Assembly (NCBI RefSeq): GCF_035046485.1 | Contig: NC_085137.1 | Span: 457,431,004-457,495,003, forward strand | Origin: Aedes albopictus | Taxonomy: Eukaryota > Arthropoda > Insecta > Diptera > Culicidae | DNA length: 64,000 nt | Direction: 5' to 3' | In this document: positions 11,201 through 22,714 of the stretch, one piece after another | How positions within the stretch are numbered: the first letter of the stretch is position 1 | How the letters are laid out: each line of letters begins with the position of its first letter | The notes under the pieces: generated by a model | Database searches by the model: none | What the model was told of the DNA's origin: nothing | What the model saw: the letters and a program-made list of their open reading frames with translations, nothing else | Translations under genes and position numbers: made by a program

Positions 11201-12703
11201 ATTTTAATTTAATTTTAATTTAATTTTAATTTAATTTCAATTTAATTTTAATTTAATTTTAATTTAATTTTAATTTAATTTTAATTTAATTTAAATTTAA
11301 TTTTAATTTAATTTTAATTTAATTTTAATTTAATTTTAATTTAATTTAAATTTAATTTAAATTTAATTTTAATTTAATTTTAATTTAATTTTAATTTAAT
11401 TTTAATTTAATTTTAATTTAATTTTAATTTAATTTTAATTTAATTTTAATTTAATTTTAATTTAATTTTAATTTAATTTTAATTTAATTTTAATTTAATT
11501 TTAATTTAATTTTAATTTAATTTTAATTTAATTTTAATTTAATTTTAATTTAATTTTAATTTAATTTTAATTTAATTTTAATTTAATTTTAATTTAATTT
11601 TAATTTAATTTTAATTTAATTTTAATTTAATTTTAATTTAATTTTAATTTAATTTTAATTCAATTTTAATTTAATTTTAATTTAATTTTAATTTAATTTT
11701 AATTTAATTTTAATTTAATTTTAATTTAATTTTAATTTAATTTTAATTTAATTTTAATTTAATTTTAATTTAATTTTAATTTAATTTTAATTTAATTTTA
11801 ATTTAATTTTAATTTAATTTTAATTTAATTTTAATTTAATTTTAATTTAATTTTAATTTAATTTTAATTTAATTTTAATTTAATTTAAATTTAATTTTAA
11901 TTTAATTTTAATTTAATTTTAATTTAATTTTAATTTAATTTTAATTTAATTTTAATTTAATTTTAATTTAATTTTAATTTAATTTTAATTTAATTTTAAT
12001 TTAATTTTAATTTAATTTTAATTTAATTTTAATTTAATTTTAATTTAATTTTAATTTAATTTTAATTTAATTTTAATTTAATTTTAATTTAATTTTAATT
12101 TAATTTTAATTTAATTTTAATTTAATTTTAATTTAATTTTAATTTAATTTTAATTTAATTTTAATTTAATTTTAATTAAATTTAAATTTAATTTAAATTT
12201 AATTTTAATTTAATTTTAATTTAATTTTAATTTAATTTTAATTTAATTTTAATTTAATTTTAATTTAATTTTAATTTAATTTTAATTTAATTTTAATTTA
12301 ATTTTAATTTAATTTTAATTTAATTTTAATTTAATTTTAATTTAATTTTAATTTAATTTTAATTTAATTTTAATTTAATTTTAATTTAATTTTAATTTAA
12401 TTTTAATTTAATTTTAATTTAATTTCAATTTAATTTTAATTTAATTTTAATTTAATTTTAATTTAATTTTAATTTAATTTTAATTTAATTTTAATTTAAT
12501 TTTAATTTAATTTTAATTTAATTTTAATTTAATTTTAATTTAATTTTAATTTAATTTTAATTTAATTTTAATTTAATTTTAATTTAATTTTAATTTAATT
12601 TTAATTTAATTTTAATTTAATTTTAATTTAATTTTAATTTAATTTTAATTTAATTTTAATTTAATTTTAATTTAATTTTAATTTAATTTTAATTTAATTT
12701 TAA
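8297..12703 (+). repeat. 11-bp AT-only satellite TTTTAATTTAA (about 400 units)
   Basis: About 4.4 kb of the 11-bp unit AATTTTAATTT in tandem. From about 8300 to 11230 the array is uninterrupted and unit-perfect: the printed sequence repeats identically every 660 bases. Scattered variants (AATTTC, AATTTAAATTT, TTAATTC) are confined to about 11230-12430. It ends at an exact 18-bp palindrome (12696-12713), where the orientation flips into AAAATT units. Confidence 0.97.
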
Positions 12704-13538
12704 TATTAAAATTAAAATTAAAATTAAAATTAAAATTAAAATTAAAATTAAAATTAAAATTAAAATTAAAATTAAAATTAAAATTAAAATTAAAATTAAA
12801 ATTTAAATTTAAATTTAAATTTAAATTTAAATTTAAATTTAAATTTAAATTTAAATTCAAATTTAAATTTAAATTTAAATTTAAATTAAAATTAAAATTA
12901 AAATTAAAATTAAAATTAAAATTAAAATTAAAATTAAAATTAAAATTAAAATTAAAATTAAAATTAAAATTAAAATTAAAATTAAAATTAAAATTAAAAT
13001 TAAAATTCAAATTCAAATTCAAATTCAAATTCAAATTCAAATTCAAATTCAAATTCAAATTAAAATTAAAATTAAAATTAAAATTAAAATTAAAATTAAA
13101 ATTAAAATTAAAATTAAAATTAAAATTAAAATTAAAATTAAAATTAAAATTAAAATTAAAATTAAAATTAAAATTAAAATTAAAATTAAAATTAAAATTA
13201 AAATTAAAATTAAAATTAAAATTAAAATTAAAATTAAAATTAAAATTAAAATCAAAATTAAAATTAAAATTAAAATTAAAATTAAAATTAAAATTAAAAT
13301 TAAAATTAAAATTAAAATTAAAATTAAAATTAAAATTAAAATTAAAATTAAAATTAAAATTAAAATTAAAATTAAAATTAAAATTAAAATTAAAATTAAA
13401 ATTAAAATTAAAATTAAAATTAAAATTAAAATTAAAATTAAAATTAAAATTAAAATTAAAATTAAAATTAAAATTAAAATTAAAATTAAAATTAAAATTT
13501 AAATTAAAATTAAAATTAAAATTAAAATTAAAATTAAA

Positions 13539-13541
<3 letters not shown>
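12704..13541. repeat. AAAATT hexamer array with block-wise variants
   Basis: 6-bp units, mainly AAAATT, with contiguous blocks of variant units: AAATTT at about 12802-12887 and AAATTC at about 13006-13058. The same variant repeated side by side suggests local amplification or conversion. The Ile-Leu and Asn-Leu/Asn-Phe dipeptide frames on the minus strand are repeat artefacts. Confidence 0.95.

Positions 13542-13572
<31 letters not shown>
13542..13572. repeat. Poly-T tract
   Basis: About 31 consecutive T directly follow the hexamer array. This may be the poly-A tail of a minus-strand retroposed sequence or simple slippage; no matching body was recognised. Confidence 0.8.
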
Positions 13573-13575
<3 letters not shown>

Positions 13576-14977
13576 GGTTTTCAGTTGGAGCTGCGTGACA
13601 GCTTGTTTGTCAAGGCTGAACCCGTTATTCAAATTTCATCTCTACAAAGACCAATGTTTAGACGGAATAGGCTATGTTGCCCAATTTAACACTAGTTTTT
13701 ACATTGTGCCTTAGTAGTTTTAATCAAAATTTTGCATTTCCCCTCCAATAGATGTATTAGTCATGTCCGCCCTCAGTCATGAAGTCTATGAAGCTATCAG
13801 AATAAATCTTAACCCACGGAACCTGAAGCCCCAGGAATGTTAATGTCCTTGCTTTTACTTCTTGGAAAACACAAAATGCTGTCTATGTTGACAACTGTGC
13901 CTATGCTATCTCCAAGAAATATTACGGTCAAATACCAATTGAAGACAACAGCCGTTACTGCGATAACACCTATGTTGGTAGCCACCTACAGCTCTGGCAC
14001 CATCCCCAATGATAGACACTAGTTTTGAACATGTCATGGGCTTCCAATGATACGAGATACGAAAACAACCTAACTATTAAAATAAAGCCAATCCGTTCAT
14101 TTGTCAAATCGGTCCTACTTAGATAAACCATGTCATTTTCTCTCCTAGTCATACAAAAGTTACGTCCTTCAGCTTAGAAACAATCAGTTTTTGTCCAAAA
14201 TGTCATGTCGAACGCATTGACGTCAATAAAGTGTTTAAGTATGGTCCACTGCACGAACTTGGGCTGGCCCGCCCACTCCCAAAGAAAATTAGACGTTTAA
14301 GCGGTGTCGTCACCGCTCAAAAGTCAAACCATGTGTGAGAGCAAACAGGCCAGTATAAATTCATGCAGTAATCCATTGTTCGCACGTTAGCTTCGAATCT
14401 ATCAGCACTATTAAGTACTGCAGCTTTCCTTCCTACTATTCGGTTGATTTCACAAGATTTATATAAAGAGAATATTACTGGATAACATTGTAATTTTAAA
14501 AAAAGCAAATTTGTTTTGATAAAATTACTAATTTAAATATATTAAATTATTGTATATTACTGAAATTATAGTAAATTTAGTAGTTAATCAAAATCAACCA
14601 AAAAATGTGGGAAAGAAAGCCCAAACAGCATTTTCAAGTCTACTGACAATAAAAAAGTTTCAAAACCTGTCACAAAACCTGTAATATTTCTACTAGGATT
14701 TGTAACGATCATCAAAACCTTCTCAAATCCAACCGACTTGGAACTATTGCTTGGGTATAGAATCTATTGAGCCCCGGCGGTCCCTCCGTGTTTATCGAGC
14801 ATGTCTGATGAATATGCCAAAACATATGATCAGCCATACTCCATCTGCAGCAGCCGGTTCGTGATGAACCGTTGGAGGCGCATTAAAGTGTTAAAAAGGT
14901 GATATGATTCACTAAAGAATACTACATTACAATAACCTTCACTTTAATACCGTCAAACCCTGCGAACTTGGCCAGGG
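13573..14977. other. Complex-sequence island between two AAAATT arrays
   Basis: About 1.4 kb of ordinary-complexity sequence. Short frames (13837-14022 plus, 14317-14508 minus) show no recognised domain. It begins abruptly after poly-T and ends abruptly at GGCCAGGG before the next AAAATT array. I see no gene, RNA or terminal repeat. Confidence 0.5.
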
Positions 14978-15770
14978 AAAATTAAAATTAAAATTAAAAT
15001 TAAAATTAAAATTAAAATTAAAATTAAAATTAAAATTAAAATTAAAATTAAAATTAAAATTAAAATTAAAATTAAAATTAAAATTAAAATTAAAATTAAA
15101 ATTAAAATTAAAATTAAAATTAAAATTAAAATTAAAATTAAAATTAAAATTAAAATTAAAATTAAAATTAAAATTAAAATTAAAATTAAAATTAAAATTA
15201 AAATTAAAATTAAAATTAAAATTAAAATTAAAATTAAAATTAAAATTAAAATTAAAATTAAAATTAAAATTAAAATTAAAATTAAAATTAAAATTAAAAT
15301 TAAAATTAAAATTAAAATTAAAATTAAAATTAAAATTAAAATTAAAATTAAAATTAAAATTAAAATTAAAATTAAAATTAAAATTAAAATTAAAATTAAA
15401 ATTAAAATTAAAATTAAAATTAAAATTAAAATTAAAATTAAAATTAAAATTAAAATTAAAATTAAAATTAAAATTAAAATTAAAATTAAAATTAAAATTA
15501 AAATTAAAATTAAAATTAAAATTAAAATTAAAATTAAAATTAAAATTAAAATTAAAATTAAAATTAAAATTAAAATTAAAATTAAAATTAAAATTAAAAT
15601 TAAAATTAAAATTAAAATTAAAATTAAAATTAAAATTAAAATTAAAATTAAAATTAAAATTAAAAATAAAATTTAAATTTAAATTTAAATTTAAATTAAA
15701 TTAAAATAAAAATTTAAATTTAAATTTAAATAAATTTAAATTGAAATAAAATAAAAAATTAAAATTAAAA
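14978..15770. repeat. Second AAAATT hexamer array
   Basis: About 685 bp of near-perfect AAAATT units to 15663, then about 105 bp of degenerate AAATTT/AAAATAAA. It has the same unit and orientation as 12704-13541, so the two arrays flank the complex island as direct repeats. Confidence 0.95.
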
Positions 15771-15805
15771 CAGGCTCCGATTTTTTTTATTAAATATGTT
15801 TTGTC

Positions 15806-15896
15806 CAGCTTTCATTCGAGGCAGAAGTGCGGTTGTAGTAGTGAACGCCAATAAAAGTTCACTACTACAATCACACTTCTTGCTCGGATGACAGCT
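15806..15896. other. Strong 91-nt hairpin
   Basis: Arms 15806-15846 and 15857-15896 pair along about 40 bases with few mismatches. The inner 23 bases (GAAGTGCGGTTGTAGTAGTG and three more) are nearly perfect, and the loop is 10 nt. The size is right for a microRNA precursor, but it equally fits a small palindromic transposon remnant. Confidence 0.6.
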
Positions 15897-15924
15897 GGAA
15901 TGAAAACAAGCAGCATAAAATCTA

Positions 15925-16134
15925 TGCCTAACATTCGTCTAACAGCCCATACTAAAACATGTCTAACGTTAGTCTAATGTTAGACTAACAAACATGTTTC
16001 GAATTTGCAACATGTCTAACAAAAGTGTGTCATATCTGTCTAATTTTAGACTAACATTAGGCAAAAGTGAGACAAAAAGTTAGCCTAACATGCTGGCCAG
16101 TTAGTCTCACATTAGGCTAATGTTAGGCTAACCC
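15925..16134. repeat. Cluster of TTAGACTAACATTAG-like inverted motifs
   Basis: More than ten copies of GTTAG/CTAAC-containing words on both strands (for example GTCTAACGTTAGTCTAATG and TTAGGCTAATGTTAGGC) lie within about 210 bp. This looks like a cluster of binding sites or subterminal repeats next to the ACCCAGTACGGAGG end at 16133-16146. Confidence 0.65.
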
Positions 16135-16146
16135 TCCGTACTGGGT

Positions 16147-17761
16147 ATAGCCAGCCGCTGCGAAGTAGTGTGCGAAATTCGACTGTGATGATAATGAATT
16201 TCGGCCGAGTCTAAATGGGTGCAAATGTCGCAATACTATTATCGAGATGTCGGTAACACTCTTAAGATCATTAACCGGGTATTGATTTGGCCCAGACATT
16301 TTTAAAGAATTAAGTTAACCAAGCGAGTGTAGGAGTGAAGCTTTCTTCCTTACAGTACTAGCCCCTAACTGGGACGCCCACCCTAAGTCGCGTTTACACT
16401 TTTCCGCCGTACGGCTTTCGCATTGTTCAACGGAATGGGGGGAAATAAGGAAAAACCGTTTGAAGTGGACATTTTTTTCTGCGCCTAAAGGAAAACTCCA
16501 AGAAACCTTTATCTCCGGCACTCTCTCCCCTTTCGCTCGCTTGAGCTGATAAATTATTCATCTCCGGCGAGTGTTGAGAGACTCTCAACGAGACAGACAT
16601 GTGTTTGTGTCGTCGCATTTTCCGGACGGTCGGTGGGTGAAAATCCACGGGAAAATGAAAACATTCCCGCGTTGGTGGTCGTGATGTCGCGCATCGACGA
16701 AAATGTGAGTGAGATGTGGAAAACTAGCCTGCTCGGAGAGTGGGAGAGCGCCACCGCCACCGGTTTTTCATTGGCATTGGGATCCCTTTCGCGTAATGTT
16801 ACGGAGCTCGCTCTCTCCGTGAATGGCGCGGGAGAAAAATCGAAACTTTTCCCACTCCGGTCGGTCCAGGTTGGGAAAATGTCCCATTTTCAGTTTTCTT
16901 CTGGCTGCGTCAGACTCATCAGACACCGTTCGTTCGGGTGGTTTTTCACTGTTAAACAGCGGTGTGTGTCGCGAGACAGCATTTTTTCTTTTTCCTGCAC
17001 TCTTTTGACACTCAATTGGGGATGGTGGTTTTATGGGGGCCCTGATTGAGTTATAATTGGAGGTGCGATTAGTTTCGTTTGTGGGAAAAATGAATGTGAT
17101 TATTAAGTGCGAGCTGCTTTGTGTCGGAGGATAAAATCGGTCGGACAAAAGTGGCAAACGAGTCTGAAGGAATTTCGAGGTGGTTTAGAGGATAATGGAA
17201 GGAGAAAAGTGGGTGGCAAAGTGAGAGTGTGGTGAAGGTCCTCAGTGTGTAAAAAAAGGGAGGTGAAGTGAGTCGTGACAGAAGCACTGGATATTTCTGA
17301 CAAGGATTCGTCTCGGTTGCGGTCCTTACAATTCGGCCAAATGAAAAAGCAAGTTTCAAGTCGTCCGCGGAAGGATAAAGCAACGCGATTTGTCAGTGAG
17401 TGACTCCACCGAGCAGCAATAAAAAGGGCGCTCCGTCAACGAGAAGTGACGAATGTCTAAAACGCAGAAGGGATGGCGCTCGTCGTCGTCGGTCGTGGAG
17501 GAAAAAGTGATTAATCTAGGTACGGTGATGGAAAATTGATGTATTTAGCGCCCGATAAAGGTGCGACAGGAAGAGTGTATCCGCGGGAGTATCGCGTGTA
17601 CGCTTCAACGACTCAGCAGAGCCTTTGATGGTGTGCTAGCCGCCTGCCTGGCAAAACATATATCAAACCATGTGTAAATATTGTGCAAATGGGAGAGTGG
17701 AGTGACGTGATTTCCCTTCCACCCCCGTCGTCGTCGTCGATGGGAAATCTCCTGTAGAGGG
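16147..17761 (+). other. Low-repeat CpG-containing region, candidate promoter/5' UTR
   Basis: About 1.6 kb with balanced composition, frequent CpG and no obvious repeats, which stands out from its surroundings. Open frames occur on both strands (16633-17049 plus, 16768-17157 minus), but none has a recognised domain. The stretch ends with a TCGTCGTCGTCG run and CTGTAGAGGG followed by GTAAGC at 17762, a plausible splice donor. This fits a long non-coding first exon of a plus-strand host gene but is not proven. Confidence 0.3.
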
Positions 17762-17763
17762 GT

Positions 17764-19370
17764 AAGCATACTGTATGATTCACGGTGCTCCATAGACCGT
17801 TGATTTAAAAATAAAACTCTCAATCTGATCGGTGCTCTACTCAACTATCTTTTTCTATGATATTCATGCGTGTCTGGTTAGAATTTTGGAGCAACATTTA
17901 AAAAGGGCCAAATAGGTCTGGGGTCTATTTACGAAATCCAGCAAACCAATTTCACTATCCGAAAGATTGGTGTTTACTTTATCTGAATTGTTTGATAAAG
18001 TAATGATTCGACTGAAAAATTAAGTGTTTGTTACTGGACTTCGCAATATAGGAATTCGCAATATCAAAAGGAGGTGAACAAAACCGATGTTACAACCCCA
18101 CGGTGTTGTATCGCTCCTATTGATCGTACCCCCATCTACGGAGTGGCCGTGCGCCGATGGATGACGATGCATAGGGACTATTGTTCATAGAGATGGATTG
18201 AGGGAGAGGTAAAAATGTAAACAAGCCAGCAGGAGTGAATAGCTAAGTCATTGAAGACACATGCAATCTCTAAAGCTAAAGTTTGATAGTTTACTTCTTA
18301 ATAATTAATAATTAAAAGTTTGCTTAAACTAAGTCATTATATACTAAAAGGTGAATTGAGCTTAATACTATGTGAATATATATAAAATTATCCTTTTTTC
18401 CTCGATTTAGCGTACAATTTCGTGCGACACAAATTAAGACTAAAGCTAACCTAAATCAATATCTAATTTCAACACGAAGACCTACAGGTAATTGAGACAA
18501 ACTATGCTTGAATTGGATAAAATATTTATTAAATAACATGCTATCAGACCTCACAACGCTAGTCAGGGATTTTGGACCGATTTTGGACATAGGAGGGACA
18601 AAGAACACGAAGATTGACTAAACGTGAGTAGCAACTAAACAAACAAAAATATGAGTCTTATAATCGCAAAATTTCATGCAGGATATTAAAATATCTCCAA
18701 ATACACGCTGATATTTAAAATCTCGGAAGACTACTCTTTCTTCGCCACCGAATTCTAACAACCGAAGTGGTTAATTGTGTCCAAACGGAGGATTGCTAAA
18801 TCAATGCGTTGCTGCATAAATCGATCAGTTCATGTAGAAGTTTCTAGATTCTTTTCTCCATTTTATTTCTCCATTTTATGTATTATAACCACGAAGGCCA
18901 GGTGAAATTTTCAAATGTCTTCACACTTCGCTAAAAGGGGATTTAGAACATATTCTGAATTGTAGATACAAAACTCAAGTAAATGTTGAAGGTAATCTCA
19001 AAGGAAACTCTGACGGCATTCCGGGAAATTTTGGTGAACATTCCGTATAAAACCTGGTTGCATTCATGGGAATTCCTGCAGTGATTTCCATGACAATATC
19101 ATGGATAGTTAGGAAGACAACTTCACTTTATTTCAGAAAATATTTATTTAGTAATACACTTTTTTTTATTACCGAAAAAAATCGTTACAGTTAGCAGCTT
19201 ATACCGAACATCGTTTGAGTTTGACAGACAAACGGTAATTTTTGACCAAAATTTGGTAATTTTTACAGAAGTTAAGTAAAAATCCATCACCGAACGCTCA
19301 GTAGTTGAGATTTCGGTAAAAATTTCCGGCCTTTTGATACCTTATATCTGGTTTCCAAGAATTCTTTCTG
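17764..19370. other. Unassigned AT-rich sequence
   Basis: About 1.6 kb with no supported gene. If the donor at 17762 is real, this is intron. ATTACCGAAAAAAAT- and CGGTAATTTTT-type words between 19160 and 19330 suggest a small element, but paired ends were not clear. Confidence 0.45.
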
Positions 19371-19374
19371 GGAT

Positions 19375-20532
19375 ACATCTGAGAACTGTTTCTAAAATTT
19401 CCTCCAGGAGTTCCCTTAGAATTTCCAAGATTTCCCCGGGAATACTTCTAGAATTGCTCTGAGATATTTCCAGCAATTGCACCGAAATTACTCCAGCAGT
19501 TTCCCGAAAATTTCCTCAGTTCACCGGAAAGTCCTCCAGGAGTACCGTGGGAATCGTTTCATGAGTTTCCGGGTAACTTCTCCAGAAGTCCCCGAAAAAT
19601 CCTCTTGGAGTTCTTAGGGAATTTCTCCAGGATTTCTGCATAAATTCCTCTAAGAGTTCCACGGGAGTTTTTCCAGGAATTACCGAGATTTTCTCCAGGA
19701 ATTTCTCGAGAATCCCTTCAGGTTTCCCAATGAATACCACGGAAACCCGTTCAGAAACTTCTCAAGGATTTCTGCAGTATTTGTGGTAAGATTTTCATGG
19801 AAACGACTACTTACATTATTTGAAAATTTCTTCCGATTTCCACCAAATTTATCCAGCAGTTCATCAAGGAGTCCTGCAGCAATAATGCATGATTCTCTCC
19901 TGGATTTTCCTGGTTTTTTTCCAGGGTTTTCCCGAAAATTCGTAAAGAACTTTCTTGGGTACATTTCCACGAGTTCCACAAAAATTTCTCCAGACGTTCC
20001 TTGGGAATTCCTCCAGAAGTTTTTTTGAGAATTTCTCCAAAAAATCCTCGGAAATTGCTCCTGGAGATCCTCGAAAATTCCTCCACGGGTTCCTCGGGAA
20101 TTTCTCCAGAAGTTTATCAGAAATTCCTTAAGGAAGTACTTCACGAGTTTCTTGGGAATTCCTCCAATGGTTCTTCGGGAAGCCCTCTGGAGTTTGTCGG
20201 GAATTCCTCCAGGAGTTCTTCGGGAATCGTTTCTGAAGTTCCTCCAGCAGTTCCTTGAACATTCCTCCAAAAGATTCTCGGGTATGCCTCCAAGTATGCC
20301 TCGGGCATTTCACTAGGAGATCCTTTGAAATTCATCCAGAAGTTTCTTTTGAAATCCTTCAGGAGTTCCTCGGGAATTCTTCAGGGACTCCTCTAGGAGT
20401 TCGTCGAGAATTTCTCCCGGAGCTCCACGGGAATTGCTCCAAAAGTTTCTCAGGGATTCCTCCAGGGGTTCCTCGGGAGTTTCTCAAAGAGTTCTTCGAA
20501 AATTACTACAGAGGGTTCTTGGGAACGGATCC
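19375..20532 (-). repeat. Degenerate GGAATTCC repeat, reverse orientation
   Basis: Units such as ATTCCTCCAGGAGTTCCTCGGGAA repeat at about 15-bp spacing; this is the reverse complement of the family at 2.4-4.0 kb. Overlapping open frames on both strands (for example 19680-20270 minus and 20001-20258 plus) are by-products. Confidence 0.85.
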
Positions 20533-22714
20533 CAACTAACATTTTCAGCGCTATAAGCTTCAGTCATTTGCTTTCTGTTGTGTAACCATTGAATTGAAGC
20601 AGTCAACGCTGAATAAAAGGTAAGCTGGTCAAATATATACCATAAGCTAATACCCTGCTGCAAAACAAGCACCATACAGCTACCAAACTCGGTTTTAAGA
20701 AATCAATCACTTGTCACTTTACTGCACTCTATTACAGCTCCTGGAGATTTCCCGGAAGATGTGTAAATTAGTACAAGTCCCCACTAAAAAAACAGCTGCT
20801 ACCATACAGTACAATTCGTAATACCGACAAATCTACAAACAAGCAGCGCTTTGAAGGCCGTTATGCGATATCATTACAGCTAGAAGCTGTAATTAATAAA
20901 CTGTAGGTATACCAACACGGCTTGTCGGATGTAAACATTATTTTAAAAACAATCTTTAAGCGGGATATACAGCTACTGCATAAATAATTTACAGCTATCC
21001 ATCTCTGTGCTGTGAAATTATTTGGGTTGCTTCTATTGCGCTTCAAGCCAACTCCGGAAAAGTTGCCGGAAGATGTGCAAATCTAATAAGAGTACCAGCC
21101 AATAAAACAGCAGCTTTTATACAGTACGTTTTGTAATGTTGCCAAATACACAGAACAGCAGCGCTTCGTAGCTGTTTAAAGAACACTTTTACAGCTACAG
21201 GGGATGGCCAAAATGTTTGGGATAGGCAACTTTTTTTCTCCCACAAAAAAATTCAACATGCTGTAACTTTTCATAGAGTGCTTAAAAAAATCTCAAATTT
21301 TGACTGTTTGTCAGCCTATTATATGTGCATCGTTGGTACAAATTTGGGCTCGATTGAATAATTTTTCGCGAAGTTAGAACCGTTCGGGTAAAACACTATT
21401 ATTTAGACAACTGATTTTTGAGGTGTCATATCTCGGAAACCAGTGAACCGAATTGAATGATTTTTTTAACGTTTATCAACAATATATTGATGCTTCCTAC
21501 GACGTTATAAAATGTAATATTTTCTCACGGCGAATTAAGTTATACCGGATTGAAATTTTTACCCATATAGAGGAAAATAAGTCAAATTTACAATACCACA
21601 CGAAAAATACTAAATGTGTTCTTCCTTCTATCTAAATAGGCTCCAATATATCTAATTAGAGATAACTTGAGAACACAAGTGGAAAATATTTGGATATCAA
21701 CACTAAAATTTATTGACATTGATGTAAAAAAATTACTTTTTTTTCGAGAAAAATCCAAAAAGTGTCAATCCATGATAACTTTTTTCAACGTTTATAAAGT
21801 ACCTATGTTTTAAAAGTGTGTGAAGCATTTACATATTGTTAGTGTACGTTCAAAATTTCATTCAATTCGGTTCACTGGTTTCCGAGATATGACACCTCAA
21901 AAATGAGTTGTTTGAAAAATAGTGTTTTACCCGAACGGTTCTAACTTTGCGAAATATTGATCAATCGAGCCCAAATTTGTACCAATGATGCACACATAAT
22001 AGGTTGACAAACACTCAAAATTTAAGATTTTTTGATGCGCTCTATGAAAAGTTATAGCTTGTTGAACTTTTTTGTGAGAGAAAAAAAAGTTGCCTATCCC
22101 AAACATTTTGGCCATCCCCTGTAGAAGCTATGACTAAGAACCTGTTGTTGCAACCACACAGCTTGTACAATGTAAACATTATTGCGTTTGACATTTCACA
22201 AGGTTTGCAGCAAGATGAAGTTGGGTAAGGTTTCTTGTGGCCCAATTATGAAGCCTTGTCTGTAGTAAAAAAAACGGGCTATTTTCTATGTTATTTATAT
22301 ATAGCAGTGTGGCAGCGGGACCAGTGGATACGGAGATCGGAAGTTCGATTCCAAGTAGCGGCAAGTACTTTAATCATTAAATTTTCAAAGCGATAATTCC
22401 AGATCTACTTATATTGCGTCACGGTATCCATAACCTTATCATATTAAATCGATCTATTTGGGGATGCCGAACAACTATTATTTAACTGAAAAAGCGCCTT
22501 CTCAAGATGTTATTCAGTTAGTGGTTACATAGGAGCCGAGAAAAGAGCTATGACTTGGTGGCATAGAAGCTACTCGCCGTGGATTAAGTTCACCAAATTC
22601 ATTGGTATAGGGCTTGAATAGAAGCTTCCGCCCATATGTACAACACAGTAACTCAGCATCAAGCCATATTGAGGACGTTTTGTTGACGTTTACATTCAAA
22701 ATAAATGTTAGTTG
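20533..22714. mobile_element. Non-autonomous element with CAACTAACATTT ends
   Basis: CAACTAACATTT at 20533 is matched inverted at 22703-22714 (AAATGTTAGTTG). Both outer flanks are the same reverse-oriented GGAATTCC repeat, which supports an insertion. Inside, two related segments (about 20740-20960 and 21045-21195) repeat GGAAGATGTG, CAGCAGCGCTT and similar words. The interior is interrupted by the TA-flanked element at 21198-22121. No transposase was seen. Confidence 0.6.
21198..22121. mobile_element. TA-flanked long-TIR MITE (CAGGGGATGGCC ends)
   Basis: Starts CAGGGGATGGCCAAAATG and ends with its reverse complement, with TA on both sides (21196-21197 and 22122-22123), as in Tc1/mariner-type elements. 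The arms are inverted over about 270 bp. Removing the element leaves ACAGC-TA-GAAGCT, and the same uninterrupted string occurs at about 20877-20891 in the repeated half of the host element, which serves as an empty site. Non-coding. Confidence 0.9.

Larger units (their letters stand above)
7826..16146. mobile_element. Possible large element bounded by ACCCAGYACGGAGG ends
   Basis: ACCCAGCACGGAGG at 7826 is matched in inverted orientation at 16133-16146 (ACCCAGTACGGAGG on the minus strand), 13 of 14 bases identical. Both ends are followed inward by repeated GTTAGGC/GTTAGCC-type motifs (7841-7876; 15929-16134), like the subterminal repeats of some DNA transposons. The interval holds the 11-bp and 6-bp AT satellites. 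No target duplication or transposase was found, so this is a hypothesis only. Confidence 0.3.

Noticed and set aside
12678..13255. Asn-Leu and Ile-Leu dipeptide frames
   Set aside because: Direct translation of AAAATT/AAATTC hexamers; no coding evidence.
15925..16134. Interstitial telomeric repeats (TTAGG/TTAGGC)
   Set aside because: Words occur in both orientations with irregular spacing, not as a uniform tandem array.
16633..17157. Overlapping frames of 129-138 codons on both strands as genes
   Set aside because: No recognisable domain, and the two strands are open over the same bases. The region looks more like promoter/5' UTR.
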